Source: an uncultured Aquimarina sp. (lineage in GTDB: Bacteria > Bacteroidota > Bacteroidia > Flavobacteriales > Flavobacteriaceae). Taken from it: a stretch of 64,000 nt of DNA. The notes under the pieces are model-generated. The model ran no database searches, was not told the origin of the DNA, and saw only the letters and a list, made by a program, of their open reading frames with translations. Position numbers and translations under genes: made by a program. Positions 31,001 through 37,487 of this stretch are shown piece by piece. Every line of letters begins with the position of its first letter. Position 1 is the stretch's first letter. The stretch spans positions 682,001-746,000 of the forward strand of contig NZ_CANLOZ010000003.1 of NCBI RefSeq assembly GCF_947492965.1. Reading direction: 5' to 3'.

Positions 31001-32722
31001 TACAGGATCTTGTCCTAAACTTTCAACAGTAACAGTAAAAGTAACAGTATCTCCTTCAATGACAGGAGAGTTATCTACGGTCTTAGAAATTACAATTTCC
31101 GGAATACAATTATAAGCGGATAAAATAGCAGAGTTATAGGTACAAGTTCCACGTGTTACTCTAACAAAAAAATCTCCAGGTTCTGTTGGAGTAAATACAC
31201 TCGTTGTAGCTCCCATGATTTCCACTCCATTTTGAAACCATTGATAAGCATCAAAATTTCCTGTTATTTCGAAAACATCCGAACCAGGCAAACAGCCTCC
31301 TCCAGTTATATCAAGTTCTACTACAGGTACTGTATCAAACCCAGAAAAATAACCTGCAATCCCAGCATTACTATTAACTCCTAAAAACCCAACGGCGATT
31401 GGACCAGAGGACTGTACGGAAACATTTCCCGTAAGATTAGGAATATAAAATGTTTTCCAATCTCCTGTTCCGGTAACGGTCTGTTCATTCGCAAGAGGGA
31501 CAGTACCTGTATCATCGGTAACTATGATATTTGCATTTGGAGTAATAGAAGCTGCTACAATGGTAATCCCTCCATTAAAATTTAGGCCATCTACATCTCT
31601 AATATTAGAGATATTACTTAAGTTATCTGGTAATAAGCAGTTTACTGGAGCAATAAAGTTTAATCCCCCTGTTTGGATTCCGCTTGATCCAGAAAGATGT
31701 TGGTAAGCATATACTTCTTTAGTGGTAGTTACATACATGTTTCCTCCTGTTGATGCAGGAACGTAATTACTCCCATCGATTACATAGTATTCTCCTGTAT
31801 TAATGGTTGTTTGGTATACACCTCCAACAAAAATATCAGTACCGTTCTGTGTTCCAATAATGATAGGTGTTTCTATGTCATTTACACCATTTCCTCTAAT
31901 AAAAACATATTCCCTTCCTAAAACATTCTCAGGAACAGGTTGATCAATAACAGCATCTCTACTGTTACTTCCTACTCTTGGAGCTCCATTTAAATTTCCA
32001 TTAGAAATCGCAATTTTTTTATCAGATTGGATGGTAGCACCTAACCAACAATCTATGTTTGCAATTGTAGCATTTCGCCAAGCTTCTAAAACATAGGTTT
32101 GTCCTTGTGTTAATGTTATAGTTAAGGTGTCATCTGTAATACCATCATTATCTTCTTGTAATCGGAATTCGCAATCTGTTCCGTACCCATAGATATTTAC
32201 AATAGTAGTACCAGGTTCTGTAGCCATAATCCCTAAAGTCGCATTGAGACTCGTTTGTCCGTTTCCATAATTCGGTCTACCACCCCATTTGAATAAGGTT
32301 CCTATAGCTTGCCTTCCTTTTGATGTTAATGAAGTACCTTGCGCAGAGGATCTTCCTCTATAGTTTACATAAAAATTCTCTCCTCCAACAGATTCAAATC
32401 GCAAACCACTATTACTAAGTACTACACCCGTATTTGTGTTATTTACGAGAGTGATGTTATTATCTCCGTCTGCAACATCATATTTTCCTGGAGCAGTATT
32501 GGATATAGTTAATGTAGCAACTGCCGTAGTGTTGGTTCCTTGAAAAACGTTCACATCAAAAGCCGTTGTTTCTGGTGTAGATAAATAAAAAGCTTGTTGT
32601 CGTATTGCCTGATTATTACCACCTTGTTTTAATGGAGGGAGATAGTGGACATTACTCAGCTGGGCGGTCATATGAATACAACTGATTAACAAAAATAGTA
32701 GGAAGAGGTAATTTTTTCTCAT
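19013..32722 (-). CDS. Giant SprB-like modular T9SS adhesin (4569 aa)
   Basis: Signal peptide (LFLLFLLISCIHMTAQ), then an IgGFc-binding-like head with an Ig-like end (about 25-538). Five DUF11 domains follow (about 541-1174), two PKD-like domains (about 1175-1361), fourteen 76-residue HYR-like repeats (1362-2425), two more PKD-like domains (2426 to about 2613) and thirteen DUF11 domains (to about 4300). A thrombospondin-type-3 stretch rich in DxDGDGI comes next, and a type-B T9SS sorting domain (4471-4569; NGVTPNGDGNNDVF and IFNRWGVLVYEA). Many DUF11 domains carry DENGDG calcium loops. It should be exported by T9SS to the cell surface as a long, calcium-stiffened adhesin for gliding or attachment. 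No frameshift is seen across 13.7 kb. The next two genes encode its likely export and anchoring partners. Confidence 0.93.
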   Translation of the reverse strand: MRKNYLFLLFLLISCIHMTAQLSNVHYLPPLKQGGNNQAIRQQAFYLSTPETTAFDVNVFQGTNTTAVATLTISNTAPGKYDVADGDNNITLVNNTNTGVVLSNSGLRFESVGGENFYVNYRGRSSAQGTSLTSKGRQAIGTLFKWGGRPNYGNGQTSLNATLGIMATEPGTTIVNIYGYGTDCEFRLQEDNDGITDDTLTITLTQGQTYVLEAWRNATIANIDCWLGATIQSDKKIAISNGNLNGAPRVGSNSRDAVIDQPVPENVLGREYVFIRGNGVNDIETPIIIGTQNGTDIFVGGVYQTTINTGEYYVIDGSNYVPASTGGNMYVTTTKEVYAYQHLSGSSGIQTGGLNFIAPVNCLLPDNLSNISNIRDVDGLNFNGGITIVAASITPNANIIVTDDTGTVPLANEQTVTGTGDWKTFYIPNLTGNVSVQSSGPIAVGFLGVNSNAGIAGYFSGFDTVPVVELDITGGGCLPGSDVFEITGNFDAYQWFQNGVEIMGATTSVFTPTEPGDFFVRVTRGTCTYNSAILSAYNCIPEIVISKTVDNSPVIEGDTVTFTVTVESLGQDPVSNLVINDILPSELSFGTVTPSFGTWSEPNWNIGDMFPGEVHTLTIEATVNEVSADVTVTNTINNTQTEVDTNALPDDPTEDVTIINNELEITKTDRTAPDGSYDTVGEIITYDFTVTNTGSQIIPSVTISDPNIDAGSLSPASVSNLGIGATANFTATHTITQADIEADQVVNTATAEGTLSNGFVITDISDDPDDPTTSTSDPTITPIEQIGALVLEKIAQPAPDGLYDTLGELITYEFTVINTGNVSLDNVTITDVNIDAGSLSPTSVANLPAGESAVFTATHEIVQLDFDNGNTTNMATATGTEPVEGTMVSDMSDDPTTLAPNDATVVSIPQFGRLDVTKVDDAPTNGPYNTIGQTITYTIVATSVGNVTLTNVNVVDPNADTITLINTTGTDTGTDDVVDSMAPMETATFEATHVITQEDLDANQVVNTATVGAQDPGLGSITDLSDDPDDPTTSTNDPTIVSLISTPGISVTKQADDDSNVAEGQTITYTYTVSNTGNVTFDEVSLSDLHSGSGSLGTITLQSTTGTDDGIDNDVDELGPGTNAVWTATYTITATDISNQSDITNTVTASATPRTGSIADPTDFTATEVVTVNPKETICGGQTLSHDLTMDVDPSIVSFSWSTTDNPLISGETTTTSTDSSITDTLINIGTTDQEVIYTITGFDSGGTPQDTYTYTVTVQRAPQVLDTTRTVDICTGDSLNQNLIGHVDNYNDSVNFSWSAIDNANITGETTATSTDDRIQDTLVNTSSVPQDVVYTITPSDNTSGCIGTIYTITVTVEPPLVVPPNDSATVECLADATQPAAPVVTDSGGTPITPVITENTDPTCEGDKVYTYTYTDCAGNDSIYTFTYTIDVTTLPVVPANGTATVECLADATQPTAPIVTDVCGNDITPVITENTDPTCEGDKIYTYTYTDCAGNDSVYTFTYTIAVTTLPVVPANGTATVECLADATQPTAPIVTDVCGNDITPVITENTDPTCEGDKVYTYTYTDCAGNDSVYTFTYTIDVTTLPVVPVNGTATVECIADATQPTAPTVTDVCGNNITPVITENTDPVCEGDKIYTYTYTDCAGNDSVYTFTYTIDVTTLPVVPTNGTATVECIADATQPTAPTVTDVCGNNITPVITENTDPTCEGDKVYTYTYTDCAGNDSVYTFTYTIDVTTLPVVPANGTTTVECLADATQPTAPIVTDVCGNNITPIITENTDPTCEGDKIYTYTYTDCAGNASVYTFTYTIDVTTLPVVPANGTATVECIADATQPTAPTVTDVCGNNITPVITENTDPTCEGDKVYTYTYTDCAGNDSVYTFTYTIDVTTLPVVPVNGTATVECLADATQPTAPIVTDVCGNNITPVITENTDPVCEGDKIYTYTYTDCAGNDSVYTFTYTIDVTILPVVPANGTATVECIADATEPTAPTVTDVCGNNITPVITENTDPVCEGDKIYTYTYTDCAGNDSVYTFTYTIDVTTLPVVPANGTATVECIADATQPTAPIVTDVCGNDITPVITENTDPVCEGDKIYTYTYTDCAGNDSVYTFTYTIDVTTLPVVPANGTATVECLADATQPTAPIVTDVCGNDITPVITENTDPTCEGDKVYTYTYTDCAGNDSVYTFTYTIDVTTLPVVPSNGTATVECLADATQPTAPIVTDVCGNDITPVITENTDPTCEGDKVYTYTYTDCAGNASIYTFTYTIDVTTLPVVPANGTATVECIADATQPTAPIVTDVCGNDITPVITENTDPVCEGDKVYTYTYTDCAGNDSIYTFTYIIDVTTLPVVPANGTATVNDIADAVQPTAPLVTDVCGNNITPIITENADPLCDGEKIYTYSYTDCAGNTSVYTFTYTIDVTATLEISDTSTIVCSDTNINFDLTTLTSLPDVTFDWVITPNPNINGANNGSGTSITDSIENISGSNQDVIYTITPFNSDGCNGNTFTITITVLPEPFNNTPPSDITCSSTSINHDLTGDVNLMNTTFSWVANDNPNVVGETTTPSNSNSITDVLINTSGIVQTVIYTITPTSEDGCAGNSYNYTVTVNPEAEMVITKSFLPAADGSYDTLGEIIEYEIIINNINDVEINNVVVSDMNADSGSITPSSITTIPAMSSITVNASHTITQSDLDAGQVVNSASATAIDPCGNIVNDVSDDPSTTTPNDNTITPILQNPSVSLEKIATFNDENGDGFPQESETITYNFTVINTGNVTLTNITVSDPVITVNGGPIALAPGISDSTTFTGTYTLTQGDIDSGSFSNSATVSSEAPDGSIISDTSDDPNNPTNDDINGDGEPDDATITTLLSNPELTLSKTGVFIDSNNDGLAQVGETIEYTFDISNTGNVSIFGITISDPLVTINGGPINLSPGQTNSTAFTAIYTLTQDDINTGSVTNSAIASGTDPNGGLIEDVSDDPTTTQDNDDTITTLSRDPQLTLLKTANFNDENGDGFPQIGETINYIFDIRNTGNVTISNITISDPIVTVNGGPINLDPNQSDNTSFTAVYTITLADLNNGSITNSATVNGQGPDGSTITDISDDPNNPDNNDINGDGDPDDSTITTLDANPQISISKTGIFQDENGDGLTQVGETILYAFDIINIGNVTVSNIGVTDPLVTVTGTLIDLDPGQNDNTTFTATYSITQDDIDAGVIQNSAIASGQDPNGNIISDTSDDPNNTDNNDTNGDGEPDDITNTTIPTQGELSLIKTELPASDGSYDTVGEQIIYELTITNTGNVTLTNISVTDANADPGSISPATITSLSPGQSTIVNAIHTITQDEIDSGIVNNSASVEAIDPSGNLITDISDDPDNPTDTDLDGDGDPDDITETIITQNPSISFEKIGSFNDQNGDGIPQQGETITYNFNITNTGNVSLSDITISDPLVTVNGGPISLVPGQVDTNSFFAVYTITQSDIDNGSITNSAIITANDTNGNPISDISDDPNDTTNNDTNNDGEPDDTTVTTLTNNPELTIFKIGVFIDANNDGLAQAGETVEYIFDVTNSGNTTITDITITDPLIPVTGGPIDLVPGQTDNSTFTATYILSQSDVNTGEVINTATGSGTDPSGGSVSDTSDDPTTTDDNDPTVTTLARDPELSLFKTANFNDENGDGIPQSGETISYTFDVRNTGNVTITNITITDPIVPVTGGPITLNPAQIDNTSFTALYTILQSDIDSGNITNSALVTGEDDDGGIITDVSDFSDDPDNPNNEDLDGDGDPDDPTVTDLVGDSELTLLKIGTFNDTNNDGFAQVGETITYTFEVINSGNTTITDIEITDPLVNVIGGPIDLIPGETDATSFSATYVITQFDVDTGSITNSAVVSGQDPNGITITDNSDDPTNTTDQDDNNDGNPDDDTVTTFSSQSGISITKASLPATDGTYDSVGEQITYSIVITNTGNTTLTSINITDNNADIGSITPQNITILLPGETITASAVHTITQADLDNGIVSNTAIVEAIDPSGNIISDISDDPNNPTNTDADGDGDPDDITNTDVNQSPSISLTKAADNAPDGLWDTVGEVITYTLQVTNTGNVTLSNINISDANADVGSIIPADISSLLPGETVTVIAAHTITQQDLDTGSVTNTATVTAEDTNGGIITDDSDDPNNPTDNDTNGDGDPDDATVTSTPQLGTIDILKTVDNITYTEIGDILNYTITITNTGNVTLLNVNVIDPNAILNDPTSIPTLGPGDMFMITGTHVITEQDIINGFVENTAFANATIPNSSITITEDSDDPDNSTNTDIDNDGDPDDPTISYLDTDGDGIPNVFDLDDDNDGITDIEEQNGDPFLDTDGDGIIDSLDLDADGDGIYDYIEAGHDGIDSDGDGTIDGPFGDDGIPDQVQDDPDNGTVDYDPQDSDGDGIDDFQDIDDDNDGILTEDENPDPNGDMVPDDAFDSDGDGIPDYLEPNNSDPTAEDDIEVFNGVTPNGDGNNDVFIIRNIEKFPDNELKIFNRWGVLVYEAIGYGQNQEFFRGESNGRVTISQERQLPVGTYFYVLVYKNAMGISKTRTGYLYINR
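19016..19312 (-). other. Type-B T9SS C-terminal sorting domain (CHU_C / TIGR04131)
   Basis: Residues 4471-4569 of the giant adhesin. The diagnostic features are the TPNGDGNNDVF entry, the NRWGVLVYEA strand and the PVGTYFYVL strand before the final TGYLYINR. In gliding-motility adhesins this domain directs T9SS export together with a PorP/SprF partner. Confidence 0.92.
19313..19800 (-). repeat. Thrombospondin type-3 calcium-binding stalk
   Basis: About residues 4308-4470 consist of repeated acidic loops of the DxDGDGIxDxxD kind (DTDGDGIPN, DDDNDGITD, DADGDGIYD, DSDGDGIDD, DSDGDGIPDYLE). These bind Ca2+ and stiffen the segment just before the sorting domain. Confidence 0.85.
20573..22549 (-). 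repeat. DUF11 superunit, copy 2 (five domains)
   Basis: Residues 3392-4050, 659 aa. Domain order is four calcium-loop DUF11 domains followed by one DGTYDSVGE-type domain. Each domain matches the domain five places earlier; the third lacks nothing but carries an extra DFS (SDFSDDP), which accounts for the whole length difference from copy 1. Confidence 0.8.
22550..24517 (-). repeat. DUF11 superunit, copy 1 (five domains)
   Basis: Residues 2736-3391, 656 aa. Four domains with a DxNxDG loop after the first strand (FNDENGDGFPQ, FIDSNNDGLAQ, FNDENGDGFPQ, FQDENGDGLTQ) are followed by one with ASDGSYDTVGE. The second domain ends in a short SDDPTTTQDND linker instead of the long NGDGxPDD linker, and so does its counterpart in copy 2. 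Confidence 0.8.
25448..28639 (-). repeat. Fourteen HYR-like repeats, exact 228-bp period
   Basis: Residues 1362-2425. The anchor encoding NGT recurs at exactly 228-bp steps from 25653 to 28617 with no insertion or deletion. Each 76-aa copy runs from PVVPANGTATVEC through TDVCGN, ENTDPTCEGDK and YTDCAGN to TYTIDVTTL, with cysteines at repeat positions 13, 29, 45 and 58 (a four-cysteine HYR-like pattern). The twelve inner copies differ at only a handful of positions; the two outer copies are divergent, the first lacking Cys29 and the last lacking Cys13. The near identity makes this segment prone to recombination and to assembly error. Confidence 0.93.
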
Positions 32723-32744
32723 GGTGTACTTATTATGACAATGA

Positions 32745-32763
32745 TTTTCTAAATTAGAAAATG
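32745..32763. promoter_or_regulatory. Palindrome in the adhesin leader
   Basis: ATTTTCTAA-a-TTAGAAAAT is a perfect inverted repeat with 9-base arms around one base, 23 nt before the adhesin start. It could be an operator or a weak mRNA hairpin; in such AT-rich DNA chance is also possible. Confidence 0.3.
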
Positions 32764-32872
32764 ACCAGGTTTTTACTAGTTTAATTATATATGAAAATCT
32801 AGTTTTTATCGATGAAATACGTAAAAAATAGGATTAAAGGTATTTGTTAAAAATGTTAAAATACTATTACTT

Positions 32873-32880
32873 CAAATATA
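32873..32880 (-). promoter_or_regulatory. Candidate -7 element of the adhesin operon
   Basis: TATATTTG on the minus strand is a perfect TAnnTTTG, about 150 nt before the adhesin ATG. No TTG is found at a normal -33 distance, so it is only a candidate. Confidence 0.35.
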
Positions 32881-33054
32881 CATTTTAAGGGAATCTACTC
32901 CTTATTGGTAAGACGTAAACTATTTACTGTTAAAATATAAAATGTGTTTTTTTTAAAATGAAATGACAGTTCTGTTTGTATTGTTTTGATCATCAGTTAG
33001 GTGTGTGAAGTTTTGTGCTAACTAGAATATTTACATTACTTTTAATCCCAAATT

Positions 33055-34356
33055 ATGATTAATTATATATCACACATTTTTTCCAACTCTTTTTTAAGAG
33101 TATTACTGTATATACTCATAAGCATCTATGTGATTTGGGTTGGGGTAGTGGTAGAACCAGATACTAGTAGTTATGTGGGGCTTTCCTTGATCACACCTCC
33201 TGGATATGGTACTTTTCTTTTTGTTTTTAGAAAAATATTTGGAGAGGATATATACTTTCCGATTGTTGTAGGTGTACAATTGGTAATCGGTTTTGTCTCT
33301 TGTATTTATCTTATTAAGACGATCAAAACGTTTTTTAAAGTTGATAAACGATGGTTATTCTTTTTAGATGTTATTTTACTAGCTCCAATAGTAATTCCAG
33401 AATTTTTAACGGTAAATAGAATAGTGACGCAAGGTTTAGCTTACCCTGGTTTTTTAGTTATAACAGCTTTTTTAATCCGGTTTCTTTTTGGTAACAATAA
33501 AAAAGATGTTTTCTTTTTACTGATTAGTATCTTTTTAATGCTGCTCATTCGAACTCAGTTTTTCTTTATCATTCCTGTTTTGTTAATATTATTCCTCTAC
33601 AAATGGTATCAGACTAAAAACTTTAAGCGGTATGTATCTGTCATCATACTTTTTTTATGTTTGCCTGTTTTTGTGTCATTATCCCAAAAAACATTTAACT
33701 ATATCGTTCAAGGGAAATATATAAACATTTCGAGTACAGGACTTCAGATAATGATCATGCCTTTCTTTGTTGCTGATGAAGCAGATTACAGGCTTTATGA
33801 AGATACCAAGACTCAGGAATATTATAAAAAGATGTATGCAATTGCCTATGATCGCAAGCTATTAGATGATTTTTATATTCCTTTAAATGATAATGTGTTT
33901 CATTATTTTGACTATAATTTTGTAAACATTTCTTATGGAGTGTTTTCTATAGAAGGAAGAAAGTTTTTAATGCCTTCTGATCCAGATTCTCACGATGCAT
34001 TAATTGCTAATGATAAGATGCTAGTGAGTATGTGGCTACCTCTCGTTATAGATAACTTTTGGAAATGCGCAGATCTGTTTTACAAAAATGTAGCACATGC
34101 TTTTGGCGGGTTTTATATGATTTGGTTATCTCTCTTAGTTTTAATAGGATCTTTATATCTATACTATCGCTATAAAGAGAAATTAGCATTATTTGCTTTT
34201 GTATGCATATCGCTTACTTTTAGTAATATATTACTGATCTGTGTGGTACAACATAGTATTCCCAGATATCTTATTTACCATCAGTGGATGCTACCAGTTT
34301 TATTTATTTTAGTATTAGATAAGTTTATAAAATCGAAACAAGAAGATAAAGCCTAA
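33055..34356 (+). CDS. Multi-spanning membrane protein, unknown function
   Basis: A 433-residue integral membrane protein with roughly nine to ten hydrophobic segments (for example LLYILISIYVIWVGVVV, FLVITAFLIRFLF, VFFLLISIFLMLLI, LFAFVCISLTFSNILLICVV). A larger extracytoplasmic loop lies near residues 225-330. The loop after the first helix (VEPDTSSYVGLS) carries an Asp, and the general plan recalls GT-C-type glycosyltransferases or O-antigen polymerase-like proteins. I cannot assign a family. It is divergent from the adhesin and converges on the helical-repeat gene 11 nt away. Confidence 0.7.
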   Translation: MINYISHIFSNSFLRVLLYILISIYVIWVGVVVEPDTSSYVGLSLITPPGYGTFLFVFRKIFGEDIYFPIVVGVQLVIGFVSCIYLIKTIKTFFKVDKRWLFFLDVILLAPIVIPEFLTVNRIVTQGLAYPGFLVITAFLIRFLFGNNKKDVFFLLISIFLMLLIRTQFFFIIPVLLILFLYKWYQTKNFKRYVSVIILFLCLPVFVSLSQKTFNYIVQGKYINISSTGLQIMIMPFFVADEADYRLYEDTKTQEYYKKMYAIAYDRKLLDDFYIPLNDNVFHYFDYNFVNISYGVFSIEGRKFLMPSDPDSHDALIANDKMLVSMWLPLVIDNFWKCADLFYKNVAHAFGGFYMIWLSLLVLIGSLYLYYRYKEKLALFAFVCISLTFSNILLICVVQHSIPRYLIYHQWMLPVLFILVLDKFIKSKQEDKA

Positions 34357-34367
34357 GGTTCTATATG

Positions 34368-35855
34368 TTAAGACTGATGAACAACTTGTAAAGTGGTTTC
34401 GTATAAATCCAATTTCAATACTTTTGCTTTTAACCAGGCGTAAAAACTCATTACAAAAATATCTTCCTGATCTGCACTTTTTTGAATTAATGTATGTTCT
34501 ATTTTAAATAGTAATTCTTCGGAATGAATAGTTTCAGGGTTAAAATAGAAGCTAGTGGCAAGAGATAAAAACTCAAGAGCACGATTTTCGTTATTGTTTA
34601 CCAAGTAAGATCGGTGTTTTTTTCTAAAACTTTTGGTTCGTGATTCCACCAAGTCCAGATGATCCAGTTCTATGTGCAGTAATATTTCGGTTAGGTTTTT
34701 TTGTACTACCCAAATGATACCGGCTTTTTCGGTATACCAGGTATCACTATGATGTAATTGATTAAGTAGCCTTAGTGCTTCTTTAAACTTTGATTGTTGA
34801 AAATAAAATACGACTAACGTTAATTTTAGATCTAAAATGTAAGAAGTTTGGTCTTTAGTCTTCTGAAAATTAAAAGCTTCTAATGATGCAATTGCCTTAG
34901 TACCATTACCTGTATAATTGTAATTTAAAGTTTTTAACAATAGTAATTGAGGAAAAAATCTTTTGAAATATTTCTTTTTTTGTTTCTCCATTTGCTGTTC
35001 CATCAGTAACAGATACTTTTCGGAAACAGAGAAGTTTTTATTCCTAAAATAAGAATTAGCAACATAATATAAAATCTGTATATGGTAGAACAGATGTTTG
35101 TCTGTAAGTTGTTCTTTGGATTCAATTTGTTGATAGGTAGTTTCTACAAAAGAAAGAACGGAATAGAAGTTACGTGTTAGATTTGCTGCTTGATTTATGA
35201 TCTCTAAAAGTTTGTAAAGAGATCTAAATGTTATGTCTCCTGTGATAGAGATGTCGAACTTATCTAACGATTTATGTATCTCTTGAGATATATTAATGTT
35301 GTTTTTCAAAAGTTTATCCTGAATATCTGCATAAAAAAGATTTAGATTTTCTTCTTGTCTTAGTAGGTTTTGGTTTTTTCTAAAATTTTCAATTAAAGTT
35401 TCTAGAGGAGTATTGGGATCTACATGAGCATATTGGATTCTGGTATAATGAATCTCATGCAAAAAGCTAAAAAGATCAAAGGCTTGTGCTTTTGATTCTG
35501 CTTTTTTTATGGTTTTTAAAGCTATTTTATATTGCTTTTGTTCAAAAAAGATTCTACTCGCCAACACTAGTTTAAAAATTTCCATTTCTTCTGAAGTCTC
35601 ACTGTCAAAACTTTTAACAGCAATAAAATCAATCAAACTATCGTGTAATCTCTTGCAGAGTGCATGAAAAGCACCTTTTGCACTTTTTCCATATAACCTT
35701 ATGTCTATATCTTTTTGTTCTGGAAACTTATCTAATAGTTTAAATAGTTGAATGTTCTTGGTGTCGTTTCTTTTGTTTTTATGTTTTAGATGCTGAATAA
35801 AACTTTGTTTCTCTTCACTAGATAAAGTCGCAATTATAGAAGATAAAGTGTTCAT
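34368..35855 (-). CDS. Helical-repeat (TPR-like) cytoplasmic protein
   Basis: A 495-residue protein without signal peptide or membrane segment. It is almost entirely alpha-helical with TPR-like helix pairs (for example FEQKQYKIALKTIKKAESKAQ, and FQQSKFKEALRLLNQLHHSD) and a conserved-looking start (STLSSEEKQSFIQHLKHKNKR). I recognise it only as a Bacteroidetes-type hypothetical protein; the repeats suggest a protein-protein scaffold. It stands alone and is convergent with the membrane protein at 33055. Confidence 0.65.
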   Translation of the reverse strand: MNTLSSIIATLSSEEKQSFIQHLKHKNKRNDTKNIQLFKLLDKFPEQKDIDIRLYGKSAKGAFHALCKRLHDSLIDFIAVKSFDSETSEEMEIFKLVLASRIFFEQKQYKIALKTIKKAESKAQAFDLFSFLHEIHYTRIQYAHVDPNTPLETLIENFRKNQNLLRQEENLNLFYADIQDKLLKNNINISQEIHKSLDKFDISITGDITFRSLYKLLEIINQAANLTRNFYSVLSFVETTYQQIESKEQLTDKHLFYHIQILYYVANSYFRNKNFSVSEKYLLLMEQQMEKQKKKYFKRFFPQLLLLKTLNYNYTGNGTKAIASLEAFNFQKTKDQTSYILDLKLTLVVFYFQQSKFKEALRLLNQLHHSDTWYTEKAGIIWVVQKNLTEILLHIELDHLDLVESRTKSFRKKHRSYLVNNNENRALEFLSLATSFYFNPETIHSEELLFKIEHTLIQKSADQEDIFVMSFYAWLKAKVLKLDLYETTLQVVHQS

Positions 35856-36031
35856 TATATCGTAAGTAATAATGATTTAAAAATACTGTAAATATTGATT
35901 AAATAGATAATATTTTAAAAATATATCGTAAGTTTTTTGTAAAAATTGAATTGAGAAGCTGAGGTAGAGGTTGCAAATTTGTCCTGTTCAAAACAAACAA
36001 TTGAAATAATTAATCATCAAAATCAATTATT

Positions 36032-36508
36032 ATGGACTACAAGTTTAGTAACGATGTAACAGAAGAAATCGTAAACGAAAACATCGAAAAACACGAAACA
36101 AAAGTATATGATCAAAAACCAACCCCAGCTTTTATTGGCGCTTCATGGGTGGCATTATTAGCAGGAATGGTGTCTTTCTGTACCGGTCTTTGGAATGCAG
36201 AAATGGCTCTTAACGAAAAAGGGTATTACTTTACCATTCTTTTATTTGGTTTATTCTCCGCAGTATCCGTACAGAAAAATGTGCGAGATAAGCTAGAAGG
36301 AGTGCAAGTAACGGAGATCTATTATGGGATCAGTTGGTTTGCTGCTTTGGCTTCGATTATCTTATTAATTATCGGATTATGGAATGCTGATCTGGATCTA
36401 AGTGAAAAAGGGTTCTACGGAATGTCATTTACACTTAGTTTGTTCGCAGCAATTGCAGTACAAAAGAATACACGAGATAAAAAATTCATAGAAAACAGGG
36501 AGTTATAA
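36032..36508 (+). CDS. YiaA/YiaB-type inner-membrane protein
   Basis: A 158-residue protein made of two homologous YiaAB units. Each has two membrane segments and a shared end: [29 protein letters not shown] with SVQKNVRDK, then [29 protein letters not shown] with [10 protein letters not shown] short polar N-terminal tail precedes them. YiaA in enterobacteria is a poorly understood inner-membrane protein. Two hairpins follow the stop, the second a good terminator. Confidence 0.88.
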   Translation: MDYKFSNDVTEEIVNENIEKHETKVYDQKPTPAFIGASWVALLAGMVSFCTGLWNAEMALNEKGYYFTILLFGLFSAVSVQKNVRDKLEGVQVTEIYYGISWFAALASIILLIIGLWNADLDLSEKGFYGMSFTLSLFAAIAVQKNTRDKKFIENREL

Positions 36509-36568
36509 TTGGAAATTCAATCAAAAGGAGGAGTCACTATTGTGTGGCTCCTTGTTTTGATGATTAGA

Positions 36569-36600
36569 GAAGGCAGCTACAACGCTGTGGCTGTCTTTTT
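36569..36600 (+). terminator. Terminator after the YiaA-like gene
   Basis: AAGGCAGCTACA pairs with TGTGGCTGTCTTTTT through an 11-bp stem containing two G-T wobble pairs, followed by five T. A weaker hairpin (AAGGAG...CTCCTT, about 36522-36552) lies just upstream. Confidence 0.7.
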
Positions 36601-36642
36601 ATCAGTATAGTATCTTCTACTTAACCACAAAATCAAACTATT

Positions 36643-37440
36643 TTGAAAAAAGAAAATATAGGGGCTGTTTTATTATTTGTACTAGGAGTGATGGCGGTTT
36701 TGATACTTTTTTATATTGATCCCATTCCTCAAGATGAAGCATATCACATGTTCAGTGATAGAAGAAGTATTATGAATATTCCGAACTGTTGGAATGTAAT
36801 TTCTAATTACCCTTTTGTGATTGTTGGAGGTCTAGGTGTAATATATTTTACAAGAAATAACAAATTACATTTTTCATATATGTTACTTTTTTTGGGGGTA
36901 ATATTGATAGCAGTAGGTTCAGGATATTATCACTTATTTCCAAGTTCATATTCATTGGTTTGGGATCGATTACCAATGACTATTGTATTTATGACGTTGT
37001 TTTCTATAATCATTAGGGAATTTATATCTGTAAGACTTGGAAGATTGATGTTATTACCTCTTATTCTAATTGGTTTAAGTTCTATACTCTATTGGGTATA
37101 TGGAGAATCAGGTGATTTAAGGTTTTATGGTTTAATTCAGTTTTATCCAATGGTAGCAATTCCTGTCATTCTTATTTTCTTTAAATCCAAATACACTAAA
37201 GGACTGGAATATTGGGTGCTATTAGTGTTTTATATGGCTGCTAAAGTTTTGGAACATTTCGATGATCAAGTTTATCAATTTTTAGGATTTATCAGTGGAC
37301 ATTCATTAAAGCATATTCTAGCGGCGACTGGTCTTTATTTTTTATTGAGTTTTTATAAGAAAAGAACGGAATTAGGAGAAAAGAGTTTTAAAGTCTCTTC
37401 TAATTCAAATTCTTTATCAGAACAGTTTTTTCCGAAATAA
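36643..37440 (+). CDS. Alkaline-ceramidase-like CREST-superfamily membrane hydrolase
   Basis: A 265-residue protein with about seven membrane segments. It has the CREST metal-site pattern: a conserved early NCWNVISNYPF, then SGYYHLFPSSYSLVWDRLPM (S-x3-H followed by D), and near the end HSLKHILAA (H-x3-H). The Ser, Asp and three His would hold a zinc ion in an alkaline ceramidase or PAQR-like active site. Bacteroidetes often make sphingolipids, so ceramide turnover is plausible, but the natural substrate is unknown. The start appears to be a TTG at 36643 followed by KKENIGAVLL; no ATG is available before the first membrane helix. Confidence 0.8.
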   Translation: MKKENIGAVLLFVLGVMAVLILFYIDPIPQDEAYHMFSDRRSIMNIPNCWNVISNYPFVIVGGLGVIYFTRNNKLHFSYMLLFLGVILIAVGSGYYHLFPSSYSLVWDRLPMTIVFMTLFSIIIREFISVRLGRLMLLPLILIGLSSILYWVYGESGDLRFYGLIQFYPMVAIPVILIFFKSKYTKGLEYWVLLVFYMAAKVLEHFDDQVYQFLGFISGHSLKHILAATGLYFLLSFYKKRTELGEKSFKVSSNSNSLSEQFFPK

Positions 37441-37487
37441 TGATAATGTTAGAAAGCAATTTTATCATCTAATAATAACTAATAATC

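Larger units (their letters stand above)
32723..33054. other. 332-bp intergenic region between divergent genes
   Basis: Very AT-rich, with no reading frame of note. It should hold the promoter of the adhesin operon (minus) and of the membrane protein at 33055 (plus). It contains a perfect -7-like element and a 19-bp palindrome facing the adhesin gene, listed separately. I see no clear TAnnTTTG element directed at the plus-strand gene. Confidence 0.6.

Noticed and set aside
19466..31706. Many long plus-strand frames opposite the giant adhesin
   Set aside because: They mirror the repeats of the minus-strand gene, recur at its period and encode low-complexity Val/Ser/Ile-rich chains. One minus-strand frame runs uninterrupted through the whole region.
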